Source: Acidobacteriota bacterium
Lineage (GTDB): Bacteria > Acidobacteriota > Vicinamibacteria > Marinacidobacterales > Marinacidobacteraceae
Direction: 5' to 3'
Assembly: GCA_022828085.1 (NCBI GenBank)
Contig: JAJEIY010000088.1
Span: 82,400-146,399, forward strand
Length of the DNA stretch: 64,000 nucleotides
In this document: positions 1-7,960 of the stretch, piece after piece
Layout: each line of letters opens with the position of its first letter
Numbering within the stretch: the stretch's first letter is position 1
Translations under genes and position numbers: made by a program
Notes under the pieces: generated by a model
What the model saw: the letters and a program-made list of their open reading frames with translations, nothing else
Told to the model about the DNA's origin: nothing
Database searches by the model: none

Positions 1-2
1 TC

Positions 3-869
3 GAGACCCCGGTCGTGCTCACCAACACCCTGTCGGTCTGGGATGCGGCGCGCGCCGTGGTGACCTACACCCTCGGCCTTCCCGGCAACGAGAACGTGCG
101 CTCCGTCAATCCGCTGGTAGGCGAAACCAACGACGGGTTCCTCAACAACATCCGGGGACTCCACGTGAAGGAAAGCCACGTGCTGGAGGCGATCCGGACC
201 GCGTCCGCGGGACCGGTGGCGGAAGGAGCGGTGGGGGCCGGCACCGGAACGTCCGCCTTCGGCTGGAAGGGCGGGATCGGCACCTCCTCGCGGCGGTTGC
301 CCGAGAGTCTCGGCGGTTACACGGTCGGGGCGCTGATCCAGAGCAACTACGGAGGAGTCCTCGTCATGGACGGGATCCCGGTCGGCGAGGAACTCGACCG
401 CTACTACCTGCGGGACCAGTTGCGCGGCGGCGACGGCGCGGCGGACGACGACTCGCTGGACAACCCGGACGGGTCCATCATGATGGTGATCGCCACCGAC
501 GCCCCCATCCGCTCGCTGGGCCTCACGCGGCTGGCGCGGCGGGTCATGCTCGGTCTCGCCCGCACCGGCGCCACCTCATCCCACGGGAGCGGCGACTTCG
601 TGATCGCCTTCTCCTCGGCGGAGTCGCTCCGCACCGGTTTCCGGAGCGACTCTCCGGTGGACGAAGGCGCCGTCCTCCGGGGAGACCGGTTGTCGCCGCT
701 TTTCCAGGCGGCGATCGAGGCTACCGAGGAAGCCGTCTACAACTCGATGCTCAAGGCCACCACGGTCGTCGGCAAGAACGGGAACACCCGGGAAGCGATC
801 TCGATCGAGGCCGTGCTGGAGGTTGGAGCGAAGTACAACCGCCTTCACCCGCCGGGCGGGAGCCGCTGA
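3..869 (+). CDS. P1 family (DmpA/BapA-type) peptidase, 5' end outside the window
   Basis: The reading frame is open to the left edge (bases 3-14 encode ETPV), so the N-terminus is missing. DmpA-type enzymes are N-terminal nucleophile aminopeptidases that self-cleave at a Gly-Ser bond; the new N-terminal Ser is the nucleophile. Here the NPDGSIMMVIATDAP stretch places that Ser at about base 474. The block around bases 318-400 (YTVGALIQSNYGG, then GIPVG) and the RLARRVMLGLARTG helix after the nucleophile are also typical of the family. The stop overlaps the start of the next gene (ATGA), so the two are probably co-transcribed. Substrate class (D- or beta-aminopeptides versus L-peptides) cannot be read from the sequence. 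Confidence 0.88.
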   Translation, partial: ETPVVLTNTLSVWDAARAVVTYTLGLPGNENVRSVNPLVGETNDGFLNNIRGLHVKESHVLEAIRTASAGPVAEGAVGAGTGTSAFGWKGGIGTSSRRLPESLGGYTVGALIQSNYGGVLVMDGIPVGEELDRYYLRDQLRGGDGAADDDSLDNPDGSIMMVIATDAPIRSLGLTRLARRVMLGLARTGATSSHGSGDFVIAFSSAESLRTGFRSDSPVDEGAVLRGDRLSPLFQAAIEATEEAVYNSMLKATTVVGKNGNTREAISIEAVLEVGAKYNRLHPPGGSR

Positions 870-2230
870 TGCTCTACCGGTCCCTGAATCCCGCCACCGA
901 GGAGCTGGTGGCGGAGTTCCCGACGGCGACCGACCGCGAGGTGGACGCCGCCCTTGCCCGCGCCGACGCCGCGTTCCGTGCCTGGCGCCGGACCTCGTTC
1001 GCCGAACGATGCGCGGTGAACGAACGCCTGGCCGATCTTCTCGAGGCGCAGGCGGACGAGCTGGCGGCGCTCATGGCCCTCGAGATGGGAAAGCCGCTCG
1101 CCCAGGGAGTGGCCGAAGCGCAAAAGTGCGCGTGGGTCGCGCGGCACTACGCGGAGACCGCGGAGGAGTCGCTCCGGCCGCGCCACTATCCATCAGACGG
1201 CAGCGAGACAACCGTGCGCTACGACCCCATCGGGCCGATCCTGGCGGTCATGCCGTGGAACTTCCCCCTCTGGCAGGTCATCCGGGTCTCCGCGCCCAAC
1301 TTCGTCACCGGAAACCCGATGTTGCTGAAGCACGCGCCGTCGGTGCCCCAGTGCGCGCTCCGGATCGTCGAGCTGTACCGGGAGGCGGGAGCTCCGGAGG
1401 GGCTCGTCCAGAACCTCTTCCTGACCAATGAGCAGGCGGCTTCCTGCATCGCCGACCGGCGGATCCGGGGAGTCACGCTGACCGGCAGTTCCCGCGCCGG
1501 CAGCGAGGTCGCCGCGGTGGCGGGCCGCCACCTCAAGCCGATGGTCGCCGAACTCGGCGGCAGCGATCCGTTCATCGTGTTCGAGGACTGTGACGTGGAG
1601 GAGGCGGCCATCGCGGGAGCGGGGGCGCGGCTCATCAACTCGGGCCAGAGCTGCATCGCCGCCAAACGCTTCCTCGTGCAGCGAACCGTGCTCGATTCGT
1701 TTCTTTCCGTCTTCGAGGCACAGTTCCGGGAAACGGCCGTGGGCGACCCGCTGGCGCCCGGGACCGCGGTCGGCCCGCTGGCCCGGGAAGACCTCCGGGA
1801 CCGTCTCGAGGAGCAGGTGGCGCGTTCGGTCCGCGCCGGCACGGACCTCATCCACCGGGGAACCGCGCCGGAACGCGGGTTCTTCTCGGCGACCGGGATT
1901 CTGGCGGCGCCGCCGGCGGGATCGCCGGCCGCCGAGCAGGAACTCTTCGGGCCGGTCGCGACGGTGATCCCGTTCGCGGACGAAGCCGAGGCGGTGGAGA
2001 TCGCCAACCGGACGAGCTACGGACTCGGATCCTCGCTCTGGACCTCGGATCCGCGGCGGGCGGAACGGCTCGTGCCCCAGATCGAATCCGGGGCCGTCTT
2101 CGTGAACGGCATCACCAAGTCGGATCCGCGGGTCCCCTTCGGCGGCACCAAGGACAGCGGGTTCGGCCGCGAACTGGGGCCCGACGGCCTCATCGAGTTC
2201 ACGAACAAGAAGACCGTCTGGATCCGCTGA
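869..2230 (+). CDS. NAD(P)-dependent aldehyde dehydrogenase, succinate-semialdehyde dehydrogenase type
   Basis: A 453-residue ALDH superfamily enzyme, the usual length of short GabD/Sad-type succinate-semialdehyde dehydrogenases. The catalytic pair is visible: Glu228 in VAELGG and the nucleophile Cys262 in NSGQSCIAAKR. The MPWNFPLWQ motif near residues 128-136 and GSSRAGSEV near 206-214 belong to the NAD(P)-binding fold, and GFGRELG is near the C-terminus. It would oxidise succinate semialdehyde or a similar short aldehyde to the acid. The start overlaps the peptidase stop by one base of TGATG, so translation is probably coupled. The exact substrate is uncertain; the family assignment is firm. 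Confidence 0.9.
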   Translation: MLYRSLNPATEELVAEFPTATDREVDAALARADAAFRAWRRTSFAERCAVNERLADLLEAQADELAALMALEMGKPLAQGVAEAQKCAWVARHYAETAEESLRPRHYPSDGSETTVRYDPIGPILAVMPWNFPLWQVIRVSAPNFVTGNPMLLKHAPSVPQCALRIVELYREAGAPEGLVQNLFLTNEQAASCIADRRIRGVTLTGSSRAGSEVAAVAGRHLKPMVAELGGSDPFIVFEDCDVEEAAIAGAGARLINSGQSCIAAKRFLVQRTVLDSFLSVFEAQFRETAVGDPLAPGTAVGPLAREDLRDRLEEQVARSVRAGTDLIHRGTAPERGFFSATGILAAPPAGSPAAEQELFGPVATVIPFADEAEAVEIANRTSYGLGSSLWTSDPRRAERLVPQIESGAVFVNGITKSDPRVPFGGTKDSGFGRELGPDGLIEFTNKKTVWIR

Positions 2231-2322
2231 CCGAGTTGCTCCAAGCGGGAGAACCCGCATTGGCGGCTGATTTCGCACACCACGCCGATTGCTGCGCAGT
2301 CCCGCGCGATGACGGGGACGGC

Positions 2323-2374
2323 GAGGAGCGCCGGTGTTCACACCGGCATCGCCCGCGAAGCGGGCGAAACTCCC
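2323..2374 (+). repeat. Double-hairpin intergenic element, copy 1
   Basis: Begins GAGGAGCGC and ends GAAACTCCC. First stem GCCGGTGT/ACACCGGC, second stem GCCCGC/GCGGGC joined by a short GAA loop. Copy 2 lies in inverted orientation at 2484-2535 with the same first stem but a different second stem, so together they could also form a large cruciform. Confidence 0.8.
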
Positions 2375-2483
2375 TCGGCTATTCCGCCGCATGGCGCCGG
2401 ACACAAGCGGGGATAGCGCAACGCCGTCAGACGTCGGTTCGCCATCCTCGTCGCGGGTCCCCGCGGTGGGGCGCGATGGCGCC

Positions 2484-2535
2484 GGGAGTTTCGCGGCCGT
2501 TGGCCGCGATGCCGGTGTGAACACCGGCGCTCCTC
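2484..2535 (-). repeat. Double-hairpin intergenic element, copy 2 (inverted)
   Basis: Inverted relative to copy 1. Read on the minus strand it carries the GCCGGTGT/ACACCGGC stem, then a GCGGCC/GGCCGC stem. The second stem differs from copy 1 (GCCCGC/GCGGGC) but is still fully paired. Confidence 0.8.
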
Positions 2536-2667
2536 GCCAGATCCGCGTTTTCATGCCCGGTCGGTTGCGCAGGAGGACACGCGCATGGGCGTTTCTCCCA
2601 GCGGGGGCCGGCGTTCCCAGCCGGCGCGCCCTGCGGGCGGGGGGCGTCCCCGCGCGGTTCCGGGTCG

Positions 2668-3351
2668 CTACAAAGGCCAGGCCTCCTGGCGCCAGGCCAT
2701 GTCCCAGAACATCCATTCGTAGCGGGAACTCATGACGAAGTGCTGCGCCATCGCTTTCCGGGCGTCCGGGCCGAGCCCCTCGGCGACGTCGTCCGTGAGC
2801 TGCACCACCCGCTGCACCACCGCGTCGTACTCCTCGCTGCCGTAGCTTTCGATCCAGCGGCGGTAGAGCGGGTCCGGCGAGGAAGGGCGCTTGAGCAGCT
2901 CCTTGCCGACTTCCGCGTAGATCCAGTAGCAGGGGAGGACAGCGGCGAGCCCTTCGTGGAAGGGCTGCGCATGGACCTGCGAGAGGAAGTAGCTCGTGTA
3001 GGCGCGGTTGGTGGGCGCCGGCTGGCGGACGAAGAGTTCGTCCCGGCTGCCACCCAGCTCGCTGATGAACTGGCCGAGTTGCTCCCGCTCCGCCTCGATC
3101 GTCGCCACGGCGTCGCCGCAGAGCGCCGCGGTGATGTCCGGGTGCGGCGCCTTTCCCCCCAGGATGGCCACCGCCCGCGCGAACTCGTGCAGGTAGAGCG
3201 CATCCTCGAGCACGTAGAAGCGGAACACCTGCCGGTCGAGGGTCCCGTCCGCGAGCCCGTCGAGGAAGGGATGGCGGAGGATGTCCCGGTAGATGGAGTC
3301 GATTCCGGCCCACAGCCGGGAAGTGAAGCGATCTTCTCGAGGCGCGTTCAT
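2668..3351 (-). CDS. tenA: TenA family aminopyrimidine aminohydrolase (thiaminase II)
   Basis: 227 residues, standard for TenA, which hydrolyses degraded thiamin pyrimidines so that the pyrimidine moiety can be salvaged. Family features: acidic pair Glu49-Asp50 in YVLEDALYL, nucleophile Cys141 in LPCYWIYAEVG, and the C-terminal RYEWMFWDMAW signature with Glu212. All expected catalytic residues are present, so an active enzyme is likely. It lies 22 bases downstream of the SLC13 transporter on the same strand, suggesting one transcript. No TPP riboswitch was recognised upstream of the pair. Confidence 0.9.
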   Translation of the reverse strand: MNAPREDRFTSRLWAGIDSIYRDILRHPFLDGLADGTLDRQVFRFYVLEDALYLHEFARAVAILGGKAPHPDITAALCGDAVATIEAEREQLGQFISELGGSRDELFVRQPAPTNRAYTSYFLSQVHAQPFHEGLAAVLPCYWIYAEVGKELLKRPSSPDPLYRRWIESYGSEEYDAVVQRVVQLTDDVAEGLGPDARKAMAQHFVMSSRYEWMFWDMAWRQEAWPL

Positions 3352-3373
3352 GACCGGGGAATGCTAGTCCTCG

Positions 3374-4819
3374 CTACCCGAACACCACCGGCACCCAGAA
3401 GACGGCGAACAGGCAGGTGAGGATCGCGCCGATGATGTTCACCCCGATGCCCGCGCGCACCATCTGGGGGATCGTGAAGTGTCCGGTTCCGAACACGATG
3501 GCGTTCGGCGGGGTCGCCGCCGGCAGCATGAACGCGCAGGAAGCCGCGACCGTCACCGGAAGCAGCAGCATCAGCGGCGGGATTCCGGCGCCGGTGGCGA
3601 CCGCGGCCAGGATCGGAACCATCATGGCGGTCGAGGCCAGGTTCGAGGCCAGCTCGGTGAGCAGGATGATGAAGACCACCACCATGATCACGAAGAGCGG
3701 CAGCGGCAGCGCCGAGGCGCCGGCGAGACGGTCGCCCAGGAATTGCGAGAGCCCGCTCACCTCCAGACCGTTCGCGAGCGAGAAACCGCCGCCGATCAGG
3801 ATCAGGACGTCCCAGGGGATCTTCACTCCCCATTCCCAGTTGAGGATGCGGTCCCCGGAGCCGTTCCCCGCCGGGACGAGGAAGGCGAGGACCGTCGCCG
3901 CCATGGCGATGGTGGAATCGGTGATGAGTCCGCCGGCCGGCAGGAATCCGGTCCAGACCGGGCGGAACATCCAGGCCAGGGCGGTGGCCCCGAACAGGAT
4001 CGAGAGGCGCTTCTCCGGGGTGGTGAGCGGACCGAGCGCCAGGTAGGCGGCGCGGACCGGCTCCCGGCCGCCGGGAATGTCCTTGATCCGGATCGGAAAC
4101 GCCACCCGCGTGAGCCAGAGCCAGGTCAGGGGGAGAAACAGGATCGTCAGCGGCATCGCGAAGGCGAGCCAGCGCACGAAGGTGATCTGGATGTCCAGTT
4201 GTTCGCTGAGGAAGCCGGCGAGGAAGACGTTCGGCGGCGTCCCGATGAGGGTCGAGAAACCGCCGATGGACGCCCCGTAGGCGCAGCCGAGCATCAGGCA
4301 GACCGCGAACGGAAAATCCCCGGGAGCGGGACGCCTGGGCCCGTGGACCGCCCTCGAGATCTCCGCGATCACCGCGACCCCGATCGGCATCATCATCGCG
4401 GTGGTGGCCGTGTTGGAGACCCACATGGACAGGAACGCGGACGCCACCATGAAGCCGAGCACCAGCCGGGGGGGCGAGCTGCCCATCGCCATCACCGTCC
4501 GGAGCGCGATCCGCCGGTGCAGGTTCCAGCGCTGCATCGCCTGGGCGATCATGAACCCGCCCAGGAAGAGGTACACGAGGTGGTTGGCGTAGGGCGCCGC
4601 CGCCCCCGCCGCGTTCGTGATCCCGAACGGCGGGAGGAGCACCAGCGGCAACAGCGAGGTCACCGCCAGCGGCGCCGCTTCCGTAACCCACCAGGTGGCC
4701 ATGATCGCGGCCACCGCCAGCATCCGGCGCGCCTCGTCGGGAATGCCCGGGATCGGGACGACGGTGATGCCGACCAGCAGGGCGAGCCCGAGGACGAGTC
4801 CGATCCGCTCGCGCTTCAT
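3374..4819 (-). CDS. SLC13/DASS family sodium-coupled anion transporter
   Basis: 481 residues, almost entirely hydrophobic with about a dozen membrane segments. The two family signature hairpins are visible: SNTATTAMMMP in the first half and a matching SNLASTAMMVP in the second half, which in this family form the substrate and sodium sites. Members import dicarboxylates, sulfate or related anions. Start chosen at MKRERIGLVLG because the first membrane helix follows at once. The gene leads a two-gene unit with tenA. The substrate cannot be assigned from sequence; the link with tenA might hint at an anionic thiamin-related compound but this is speculation. Confidence 0.88.
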   Translation of the reverse strand: MKRERIGLVLGLALLVGITVVPIPGIPDEARRMLAVAAIMATWWVTEAAPLAVTSLLPLVLLPPFGITNAAGAAAPYANHLVYLFLGGFMIAQAMQRWNLHRRIALRTVMAMGSSPPRLVLGFMVASAFLSMWVSNTATTAMMMPIGVAVIAEISRAVHGPRRPAPGDFPFAVCLMLGCAYGASIGGFSTLIGTPPNVFLAGFLSEQLDIQITFVRWLAFAMPLTILFLPLTWLWLTRVAFPIRIKDIPGGREPVRAAYLALGPLTTPEKRLSILFGATALAWMFRPVWTGFLPAGGLITDSTIAMAATVLAFLVPAGNGSGDRILNWEWGVKIPWDVLILIGGGFSLANGLEVSGLSQFLGDRLAGASALPLPLFVIMVVVFIILLTELASNLASTAMMVPILAAVATGAGIPPLMLLLPVTVAASCAFMLPAATPPNAIVFGTGHFTIPQMVRAGIGVNIIGAILTCLFAVFWVPVVFG

Positions 4820-4950
4820 CCGTTAGATCGTCGGAATTCGATGCCGGCCGGCCACTGTCGCCGGCCGGGGGCGCGAGAGCGTACGTCATTCGACCGGCAA
4901 TGTGTTGTCCCCAAACCCGGAGGCATTCGGGGCGGCGGCGATGCCGGCCG

Positions 4951-7704
4951 CTACTGCTGGTCCGTCGTTTCCGGCTGGTACCCGAGACTCAGGAGGTTCG
5001 CGAGCAGCCGGTAGGCGCCCGGCGTTCCGGCCGGAAGCTGCCGCCAGAGCCCGAGGCCGAGGTAGAGCCAGCGGCCCTCGCCGTGGCGGGCCTCCACCAG
5101 GATGCCGCGCTTCTCCCCGGCGTTGTATTCGAAGGGATCCCCGGACGCGAGGAGGTCCCGGTAGGCGGGGTCCCCGCCCGGGGCCAGGAAATAGAGCCCG
5201 CGCTCCTGTACCCAGCCGGCCCAGTCGGAGTCGCCGATCCGGTTCGGCCCGGTGAAGGCCGGATGATCGGGAATCAGCACCCGCATCGGGGCGTCTTCGT
5301 CAGTGACCCGGCCGCGCCCGACCGAGATCGGATACGGCCCCCAGGGGCCGGCGTTGAACTCGAACTTGTTGTACTGGACGAGAAGCGTCCCTCCTCCGGC
5401 GACGTAGTCGAGGAGACGCTGGTTGTGCGTCCGGAGATCGGGGCGGGCCAGATAGGCGCGCACTCCCAGGACGATGGTGTCGAACACCGAGAGATCCCCC
5501 TCCGCGAGCGCCGCTTCGTCCAGGAAGGTCAGGGGCACTCCGAGCTGCGCGATGGCCTCGGCGACTTCGTCCCCCACGCCCTCGACGTAGCCGACGTGGA
5601 CCGGGGCCACCGTGGCGTCCAGCACGCGCGCCGCGGCTTCCGCGGGGCGGAACAGGTAGCGCGTCTCGATGTGGTGGTAGGCGATCTCCTGAACGGTCTC
5701 GGTGAAGGTGTCGCCGCCCGCCGCGGGCCGCGCCGAAGCGGCGAGCCGGTAGCCGCCGTCGGCCGCTCCGGCCGGAGCGCTCACTTCGAACTCGACCCGG
5801 GTCTCACCGGGGCCGGAAAAGGCGACCGGAATGCTCTCCGGGGCGACGGTCCACCCGGTGGGCGCCTGAAGCGCGGCGTGGAACTCCGCCGCTCCGTCGC
5901 CGCGGTACACGACCGAGACGCCGAGCCGGCGGGGGTTCTGCCCCCGGGGAAAGACCACGATCTCCGGTGAAACGGCGACCGAGGCGAGCGGCAGGACCGA
6001 GACCTCCTTCTGTTTTTCCGTCCCCACCCAGGGCCCCTCGTAGCGGTACTCGACCGGCCTCGAGATATCGACGGGTACGCCGGCGGACTCGAAGGAGACG
6101 CGCGCCGTGACCTGGGGTGGCCGGGCCGGAAGACCGAACAACTCGCCAGACAGGGGGTCGAACCGGTCCGCGCCGGGATCGTCCAGCCAGGGCTGCCGGC
6201 TCAGGGCCGCATCGGCGGCGACCGAGACGCCGAACTCCGCCCGCAACGGCCGGCTCGGATGAGTTTCGAGCGGAAAGTCGGCGGGACCCACCGGCGGGGG
6301 GAGCGGCCGGCGCCGCGGCCCGGGACGGGAAGAGCGGGCCGGTGCGGCGGGCGACGCATCGACGCCCCAGCCCTCCGGGACCTCGATGCCGATACCGGTC
6401 ACGGTCGCAGGTTCGGCCGGTCCGCCGAGAACGGAAACCTCCATGCGGAGCCGGCCGCCCGGAACGGCCGTTCCGGTGTCCGCCACCGCGTCCACCACGA
6501 GTCCGTGGGCGAGCGCGATCGCTTCCTGGATCTGAGTCTCCCGAAGCGCCATCCGGTGCTCGATCTCCGTTCGGCTCTCCGCGGTGAGCCCTTCCGGAAG
6601 CCTGTCCCGCCGTAGAAGTTTCGCCGCGATCAGCGCCCGTCGCAGACCGGGAAGCGAGTCGCTCGGCGAAACCGCCGAGAACGCCTTGGCGGCGTCGGCG
6701 ACCCGTTCACGGAAGGATTCGAGTTGCCTCCGCGTCACCATGGTCGCTCTCGGAGTCCCCGCGACGAACGCTTCCAGCCGCTCGAGTCCGGTCGGAATCC
6801 CGGCGAAGAGACCGTCTGTTCCCTCCGCACCGAGCGCGGAGCCGTCCTCGGCGCCGCGCGTTTCGACCAGCACCGACGGGAACCCGCTCGGCCCGCCGCG
6901 CACCTGGCCCATCCCCTGGCACCGGTGCGCCGCGCGCGCCTCCGCTCCCAGGTCGGCATACGTCCGGCCGAGGAGCGGGTCCCAGACCGCCGTGTCCAGC
7001 CGTACGGTCGCGGCATCACCCGAAGCGGGGCCGCCTCCCACACCGCCGACCAGCAGACGGACCGGCCGCCAGGGCAGCAACCCCAGGGCCGCGTGTTCCG
7101 GGAAGCGGTCCGGATCTCCCGCGGCGTCGAAGGCCTCGTGCGCGAGCCGGCCCGTCGCCTGATGGTGCTGGCCGCCGCCGGTTCCCGAAGGAGGCAGGGT
7201 GAGCACCACGTCCGGCCGCAGCGTCCGGATCATGCGAACGACCTCGCCGAGCGTCTTCTCCCGGTCCCACTTCTCGAGGGTCTCCTCGACGCTGAACGAG
7301 TAGCCGAAGTCGGAGACCATGCCGAAGTACTGCTCGACCGAGTCGAGCCGGTGGGAGGTGCGGAGCTCTTCGGTCCGCAGGACGCGCAGCCCGTCGAAGA
7401 GCTCGGGTCCGATCTCGTTCTGCCCGCCGCCGCCGCGCGTCAGCGTCAGCAGCGAAACCCGGGCGCCCAGGCCCCGGCTCAGCAGCGCGTGCAGCGCGTT
7501 GTTCTCGTCGTCCGGGTGCGCCGTGATCGTGAGCACCGAGACTCCGCTCCCGATCTTGCGAAGCGCGAGCCCGAGTCCGGTGGCGCCGCGGTCCTCCGCG
7601 AGGGGGCGGAGCTGCGCCGGCGCCGCCCCGGCTGCGACGATCGCCGCGAGTGACAGGGCGAGAGTCAGAGGTGCGCCCCGCCGCATTCTTCGTGGAGTGG
7701 TCAT
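4951..7704 (-). CDS. Secreted PIG-L family deacetylase with NEW3-like and C-terminal ThuA/amidotransferase-like regions
   Basis: 917 residues from the ATG at 7704, which is preceded by GGGAG and followed by a signal peptide (arginines, a long Ala/Leu stretch, then APAQ near residue 31). The PIG-L/LmbE zinc motif AHPDDE is at about residues 62-67, and the second metal-binding HH is in GGGQHHQA. These enzymes remove N-acetyl groups from sugars. The middle is beta-rich and resembles the NEW3/alpha-galactosidase-associated domain. The C-terminal 250 residues (VLGVRAYLARPDLRTHN..., GGGTLLVQYNK) resemble a ThuA/glutamine-amidotransferase-like fold. An upstream extension to 7830 is open but lacks signal-peptide character. 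Likely acts outside the cytoplasm on glycans; substrate unknown. Confidence 0.85.
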   Translation of the reverse strand: MTTPRRMRRGAPLTLALSLAAIVAAGAAPAQLRPLAEDRGATGLGLALRKIGSGVSVLTITAHPDDENNALHALLSRGLGARVSLLTLTRGGGGQNEIGPELFDGLRVLRTEELRTSHRLDSVEQYFGMVSDFGYSFSVEETLEKWDREKTLGEVVRMIRTLRPDVVLTLPPSGTGGGQHHQATGRLAHEAFDAAGDPDRFPEHAALGLLPWRPVRLLVGGVGGGPASGDAATVRLDTAVWDPLLGRTYADLGAEARAAHRCQGMGQVRGGPSGFPSVLVETRGAEDGSALGAEGTDGLFAGIPTGLERLEAFVAGTPRATMVTRRQLESFRERVADAAKAFSAVSPSDSLPGLRRALIAAKLLRRDRLPEGLTAESRTEIEHRMALRETQIQEAIALAHGLVVDAVADTGTAVPGGRLRMEVSVLGGPAEPATVTGIGIEVPEGWGVDASPAAPARSSRPGPRRRPLPPPVGPADFPLETHPSRPLRAEFGVSVAADAALSRQPWLDDPGADRFDPLSGELFGLPARPPQVTARVSFESAGVPVDISRPVEYRYEGPWVGTEKQKEVSVLPLASVAVSPEIVVFPRGQNPRRLGVSVVYRGDGAAEFHAALQAPTGWTVAPESIPVAFSGPGETRVEFEVSAPAGAADGGYRLAASARPAAGGDTFTETVQEIAYHHIETRYLFRPAEAAARVLDATVAPVHVGYVEGVGDEVAEAIAQLGVPLTFLDEAALAEGDLSVFDTIVLGVRAYLARPDLRTHNQRLLDYVAGGGTLLVQYNKFEFNAGPWGPYPISVGRGRVTDEDAPMRVLIPDHPAFTGPNRIGDSDWAGWVQERGLYFLAPGGDPAYRDLLASGDPFEYNAGEKRGILVEARHGEGRWLYLGLGLWRQLPAGTPGAYRLLANLLSLGYQPETTDQQ

Positions 7705-7809
7705 CACTGCGCTCCCTTTGCGTGGGAGAAGGAGGCCCCGCCTCCTAGAATCTCCCGGCGCGGCGCCAAAAGCGCCCGGCCCGGCCAGTGAGTCTAGCCG
7801 GGAGCATCG

Positions 7810-7947
7810 ATGGAGACCTCTTCCGATCAACCCCCCTCTCCGCGCGGGTTCTTCCGCTCCTGGCGGCGGCTCTACGCGGCGGTGCTGCTGACCGCGTTCT
7901 CCGTCTACGTCCTCCTCTTCGTGTTCTCCCGGATCTTCGCGCCCTAG
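7810..7947 (+). CDS. Small single-span membrane protein preceding the SSS transporter
   Basis: A 45-codon ORF from ATG at 7810 to TAG at 7945-7947. It encodes a polar N-terminus (METSSDQPPSPRGFFRSWRRLY), one hydrophobic helix and the tail VFSRIFAP. It ends 13 bases before the symporter start and runs in the same direction. Small one-helix proteins immediately upstream of sodium:solute symporters are common in several phyla and may act as accessory subunits. Charge distribution (arginines before the helix) predicts the N-terminus inside the cell. The function is inferred only from position and topology. Confidence 0.6.
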   Translation: METSSDQPPSPRGFFRSWRRLYAAVLLTAFSVYVLLFVFSRIFAP

Positions 7948-7960
7948 GGAAGGCCCAGGC

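Larger units (their letters stand above)
2231..2667. other. Gene-free spacer between convergent genes, filled with hairpin repeats
   Basis: I see no credible gene. The stretch holds two copies of the double-hairpin element in opposite orientation (listed separately). Around 2605-2650 there is a weaker GC-rich stretch with the GGCCGGCGTTCC...GCCGGC pattern of the same repeat superfamily. It separates the rightward dehydrogenase from the leftward tenA gene, so hairpins here could end transcription from both sides. Confidence 0.6.

Noticed and set aside
1193..3313. Long minus-strand frame antisense to the aldehyde dehydrogenase
   Set aside because: It is an Arg/Gly/Pro-rich shadow typical of GC-rich DNA. 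The plus-strand enzyme and TenA explain the same bases with clear motifs.
4820..4950. TPP riboswitch upstream of the SLC13-tenA unit
   Set aside because: The conserved CTGAGA and ACCYGA-type core elements of the TPP aptamer are not present on the minus strand.
7705..7830. Upstream start for the PIG-L gene
   Set aside because: The 42 extra residues lack conservation-like features, and a good ribosome-binding site plus signal peptide begin at 7704.
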